Below, piece by piece: positions 6,604-9,103 of a stretch of 9,103 nucleotides of DNA. The position numbers and the translations under genes are program-made. The stretch comes from an uncultured Shinella sp. (GTDB lineage Bacteria; Pseudomonadota; Alphaproteobacteria; Rhizobiales; Rhizobiaceae), in contig CAMLOC010000091.1 in the NCBI GenBank assembly GCA_946481465.1, positions 1-9,103 on the forward strand, read 5' to 3'. Each line of letters opens with the position of its first letter. Position 1 is the stretch's first letter. The notes beneath the pieces were generated by a model. That model was not told the origin of the DNA. It worked only from the letters and a program-made list of their open reading frames with translations, and made no database searches.

Positions 6604-8345
6604 GACTCTTTCCATTTCTGGACGCGGTTCTGTAGCCCGTGGGCGAGGAACGACGCCGCAAGGCAGACCACGAGGATGACGAGGGTGATGGCATTGGCGA
6701 ACTGCATGAAGCCTTCGGCCGCATAGCGATAGGCGACCATGCTGAGCACCGGCGAGGTGGCGGTGAAGAGAAGCACGACCAGCGAGAGATCCCGCACCAT
6801 CTTGACGAAGACGAGAATGGCGCCGGCAAAGAGGCCGCGGATCGCCAGCGGGAAAATGATGGCGAAGAGACGACGGATCAGGCTCGCCCCGGTCAGCCGC
6901 GCGCTCTCCTCGATATCGGCCGAGATCTGGCCGAGTACGGAGCGGCCCGACTGCACGGCGAAAGGCAGATTGTGCGCCGAGGCGGCGATCACCAGCAACG
7001 CGAAGGTGCCGTAGAGCGAGGGCAGCGGGCCGATCGGTGCGCCGTAGAGCGCGATATAGGCGGCCGCAAAGGCGATGCTCGGCACGAGCAACGGCAGGAA
7101 GGCGAGCTGGCTCAGGACCGTGGCGAGCAGGCTGCCCTTGCGCTGCACGATCGTGTAGGCGAGCGCCAGGCCCAGCACCATCGTCGTGAAGGCGACGACG
7201 AGACCGAGGCGGATCGTGGTCCACAACGCATCGATCAGAACGGGATTGCGGAAGATGCCGGCCTGGCCTTGCGCGATCTCCCCGCCGCCTTCACCGATCC
7301 AGAAATGCAGCGTCCAGTTGGAGAACAGCGCTCCGCTTTGCGGCGCAAGGCTGGACGCGGCAAGCACCAGCACCGGCAGGACCGTGGTGAGCAGGCCGAT
7401 GAGGACGGCGAGCGCGAAAAGCGGCCAGCGCCAGGCGCCGAGCGGAAAGCGTTTGGTGCGCCCGCCCTTGCCGGTGACGGTGATGAAGGCCCTGCGCCCG
7501 GAGACGAGACGGTCGGACAGGAAAAGGAACAGGGCCGAGACGGCGATCAGCAACAGTGCGAGCACGAAGCCGCGCTCGTTCTGCCCCGTCTCGATCATGC
7601 CGAAGAGGCGGGTGGAAAGCGTCTGCATGCGCACCGGCAGGCCGAGAAGGGCCGGCGCGGCAAAATTGGCAACGGCGCCGGCGAAGGTGAGCGAGGCGGC
7701 CGCCACCAGCGCGGGCGTCACGACCGGCAGGACGATGCCGAAGAAGATGCGCGGACGCTTCGCGCCGGCCATCTGCCCCGCCTCAACGAGATCCGCCCCG
7801 ACCGAACCGAGTGCGGCGGCGATGATCGTGTAGGCGAGCGAATAATAGTGCGCGATCAGCACGATCGCCGTCGGGACGATGCCCCAGGCAAGCCAGTCGG
7901 GAATGGCAAGGCCGTTCGTCTCGAAGAAGCCGGCCGCACCGCCGAGGCGGGAATTGCGGAACAGCGTGCCCCAGGCGAGCGCTGCGGCAAAGCTCGGGAT
8001 CATGTAGGGAAGCGATGCCATCAAGCCGAGGATGCGGCGTCCCGGCACGTCCGTCAGCACGACCAGCCAGGCGAGGAACCCGCCGATCAAAAGGCAGCCA
8101 CCGGCCACGGCGAAGCCGAGGACCATGGTATTGAGAAGCGGCCACCACCAGAGGTTCGCCGAAAGCCGGCTGGCGAGCACCGCCTTCCAGGCTGCGATGC
8201 CTTCCGGTGTCAGCGTCGTCAGCAGGATGCGGGCGAGCGGCGCCACCACCAGGACCGCGACGATAACGATGAGGATGGCCGGCAATAGAAAGCCCGATCG
8301 GAGCAGCCGGCTGCCCGATGGCATGAGAAGCGAGGTCGATGTCAT
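6600..8345 (-). CDS. Fused two-domain ABC transporter permease, FbpB/AfuB type
   Basis: A 581-residue, strongly hydrophobic protein made of two homologous permease halves, the usual layout of FbpB/AfuB, so one chain replaces the permease dimer. Each half has an EAA loop: LVEAGQMAGAKRPRIFFGIV (about residues 186-205, followed by LP) and IEESARLTGASLIRRL...FP (about 478-499). The first hydrophobic helix begins near residue 18. The start at 8345 is chosen because GGAGG lies 7 bases upstream; a longer frame to an ATG at 8390 would begin within an inverted repeat and adds 15 residues without a recognisable ribosome site. The gene sits between the binding protein and the ATPase, with a 4-bp overlap to the latter. 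Family members import ferric iron, hexose phosphates, 2-aminoethylphosphonate, thiamine or similar compounds. Confidence 0.92.
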   Translation of the reverse strand: MTSTSLLMPSGSRLLRSGFLLPAILIVIVAVLVVAPLARILLTTLTPEGIAAWKAVLASRLSANLWWWPLLNTMVLGFAVAGGCLLIGGFLAWLVVLTDVPGRRILGLMASLPYMIPSFAAALAWGTLFRNSRLGGAAGFFETNGLAIPDWLAWGIVPTAIVLIAHYYSLAYTIIAAALGSVGADLVEAGQMAGAKRPRIFFGIVLPVVTPALVAAASLTFAGAVANFAAPALLGLPVRMQTLSTRLFGMIETGQNERGFVLALLLIAVSALFLFLSDRLVSGRRAFITVTGKGGRTKRFPLGAWRWPLFALAVLIGLLTTVLPVLVLAASSLAPQSGALFSNWTLHFWIGEGGGEIAQGQAGIFRNPVLIDALWTTIRLGLVVAFTTMVLGLALAYTIVQRKGSLLATVLSQLAFLPLLVPSIAFAAAYIALYGAPIGPLPSLYGTFALLVIAASAHNLPFAVQSGRSVLGQISADIEESARLTGASLIRRLFAIIFPLAIRGLFAGAILVFVKMVRDLSLVVLLFTATSPVLSMVAYRYAAEGFMQFANAITLVILVVCLAASFLAHGLQNRVQKWKES

Positions 8346-8352
8346 GGAAAAT

Positions 8353-8357
8353 CCTCC
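8353..8357 (-). promoter_or_regulatory. Ribosome binding site (GGAGG) for the fused permease
   Basis: On the minus strand GGAGG stands 7 bases before the ATG at 8345. It decides the permease start and lies only one base beyond the foot of the inverted repeat at 8359-8393, so stem formation could affect ribosome access. Confidence 0.75.
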
Positions 8358-8358
8358 A

Positions 8359-8393
8359 CGCATGCCGGCGCCCGGAAAGCGCGCCGGCATGCG
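8359..8393 (-). repeat. Perfect 13-bp inverted repeat (intercistronic hairpin) between binding-protein and permease genes
   Basis: CGCATGCCGGCGC (8359-8371) pairs perfectly with GCGCCGGCATGCG (8381-8393) around a 9-base loop. Eleven of 13 pairs are G-C. In the transcript it begins 6 bases after the binding-protein stop codon and ends one base before the GGAGG of the permease. There is no U-run after it, so it is not a typical intrinsic terminator. Hairpins in this position in importer operons, such as the malE-malF region, protect the upstream binding-protein mRNA and lower expression of the membrane components; that role is inferred here. Confidence 0.75.
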
Positions 8394-8399
8394 GCTCCG

Positions 8400-9103
8400 T
8401 CACTGGAGCGTGATGATGAGGTCGGCGACGCGCCCGCGGGCGGCGGCGGTCTTGGCCGGATCGATCGTCCAGGCCTTCAGGTCGCCGAGCTTGACGGAAT
8501 CGGCGGCGTCGGCGATCGACTTGCGCACGGCATAGTCGCCCGGCACGTTGAAGGGCTCGAAGCCCGGCCCGCCCGTCGGGGAATCGTCGCCGAACATGAA
8601 GTCGATCAGGAGGCGCGCGGCGGCCGGGTGCGGCGCCTTGTCGGCGATGGTCAGCACCGCCGGGAAAAGGATGCCGTTCGACGGCTGGACATCATTGGCC
8701 ACCTGCAGGGCCCAGCCCTCCTTCTCGTTGTCGCGGCGATCCGAATAGGTGCCGAAGCCGACCGGCGGGTTCTTGGCATTCACGTCGCCGATCGACTTGT
8801 TGAGCACGTCGCTGTTGGGAAGCAGGATCAGGTCGTTTTCGAACAGCGCCTTGATGAACTGGTCGCCTGCACCCTCGAGGCCGTCCTCGACCTCGATGTC
8901 CTTGCCGTACAGCGCCTTGTAGGCAGCGGCCATCTCGTCGGGATGAAGCGATATCTCGGTCAGGAGGTCGAGCAGTTCGCCGCGCTGGCTGGGGTCGACC
9001 ATCAGCACACGGCCCTGCCATTCCGGCTCGGTCAGCTGCCAGAGATTGGTGACGGGCGAGCCGTCGGGGAAGGCCTTCTCATTGTACATCAGGACTTTGG
9101 TGG
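8400..9103 (-). CDS. Periplasmic extracellular solute-binding protein, FbpA/AfuA type (N-terminus beyond the window)
   Basis: The C-terminal 233 residues are visible, and the frame is open through the window edge, so the signal peptide and first lobe are missing; the ATG at 9089 is internal. The visible part reads like the second half of a type 2 periplasmic binding protein: a segment around NLWQLTEPEWQGRVLMVDPS, then the region HPAAARLLIDFMFG near the C-terminus, which is typical of FbpA-like proteins (SKHPEAAKLFLDFL-like). The gene heads the operon of the fused permease and ATPase and would deliver substrate to them. No adjacent Tyr-Tyr pair, the ferric-iron ligands of FbpA-type proteins, occurs in the visible part, so an iron substrate is doubtful. 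Phosphorylated organics or other small anions are alternatives; the substrate cannot be read from this fragment. Confidence 0.87.
   Translation of the reverse strand, partial: TKVLMYNEKAFPDGSPVTNLWQLTEPEWQGRVLMVDPSQRGELLDLLTEISLHPDEMAAAYKALYGKDIEVEDGLEGAGDQFIKALFENDLILLPNSDVLNKSIGDVNAKNPPVGFGTYSDRRDNEKEGWALQVANDVQPSNGILFPAVLTIADKAPHPAAARLLIDFMFGDDSPTGGPGFEPFNVPGDYAVRKSIADAADSVKLGDLKAWTIDPAKTAAARGRVADLIITLQ

Noticed and set aside
6604..7224. Extension of the ATPase frame upstream of 6603
   Set aside because: It covers the end of the permease gene and gives an Arg-rich non-family sequence. The ATGA overlap and the purine-rich stretch before 6603 support the shorter start.
6639..8288. 549-codon open frame on the plus strand opposite the fused permease
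   Set aside because: The product is an unstructured-looking Arg/Glu/Asp/Gly-rich sequence, the usual antisense image of a hydrophobic membrane protein in GC-rich DNA. The permease on the other strand has EAA loops, a ribosome site and operon context.
8346..8390. Earlier ATG at 8390 as the start of the fused permease
   Set aside because: That ATG lies within the right arm of the inverted repeat, and no ribosome site is seen before it. GGAGG at proper spacing supports 8345.
8359..8393. Hairpin as an intrinsic transcription terminator ending the binding-protein transcript
   Set aside because: No U-run follows the stem on the minus strand, and the permease and ATPase downstream need the same transcript as no other promoter is evident.
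5503..9103. Firm annotation as a ferric iron importer
   Set aside because: The transporter family covers many substrates, and the visible receptor part lacks the adjacent tyrosine iron ligands. Family resemblance alone is not enough.

Overview
The window is GC-rich, densely coding bacterial DNA. Tight gene packing, translational coupling (ATGA and TGATG junctions) and the kind of accessory uptake/catabolism genes present suggest an alphaproteobacterium, most likely of the Rhizobiaceae type (Rhizobium, Agrobacterium, Ensifer, Shinella). That placement is inferred from composition and gene content only. No rRNA, tRNA, mobile element or CRISPR was seen.

Layout: two operons converge at about position 4868-4900. 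The left operon (+ strand, about 1-4867) begins inside an opine/imino-acid oxidase-type flavoprotein alpha subunit with a C-terminal [2Fe-2S] (BFD-like) cysteine cluster. A DadA/SoxB-like FAD amine oxidase subunit overlaps its end, followed by two HisQ/HisM-type permeases and a HisP-type ATPase. This is the gene set of an amino-acid or opine import-and-oxidise operon, as in the occ/nox (octopine/nopaline) and D-hydroxyproline dehydrogenase systems: the transporter imports a polar N-containing compound and the two flavoproteins oxidise it at the C-N bond. The cognate periplasmic binding protein and any small ferredoxin-like subunit are not in the window and may lie upstream.

The right operon (- strand, read from 9103 down to 4901) encodes the C-terminal part of a periplasmic binding protein of the FbpA/AfuA type, a double-length fused permease, an ATPase with a C-terminal extension, and a histidine (RHG) phosphatase. 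The last three genes are joined by 4-bp ATGA overlaps. A perfect 13-bp inverted repeat sits between the binding-protein stop codon and the ribosome binding site of the permease. The binding-protein fragment shows no adjacent tyrosine pair of the kind that binds ferric iron in FbpA. Together with the coupled phosphatase, this raises the possibility that the substrate is a phosphorylated organic compound rather than iron; this is an inference.

Nothing here is clearly a new class of system. The points most worth follow-up are the substrate of each transporter, the transporter-phosphatase coupling and the intercistronic hairpin.
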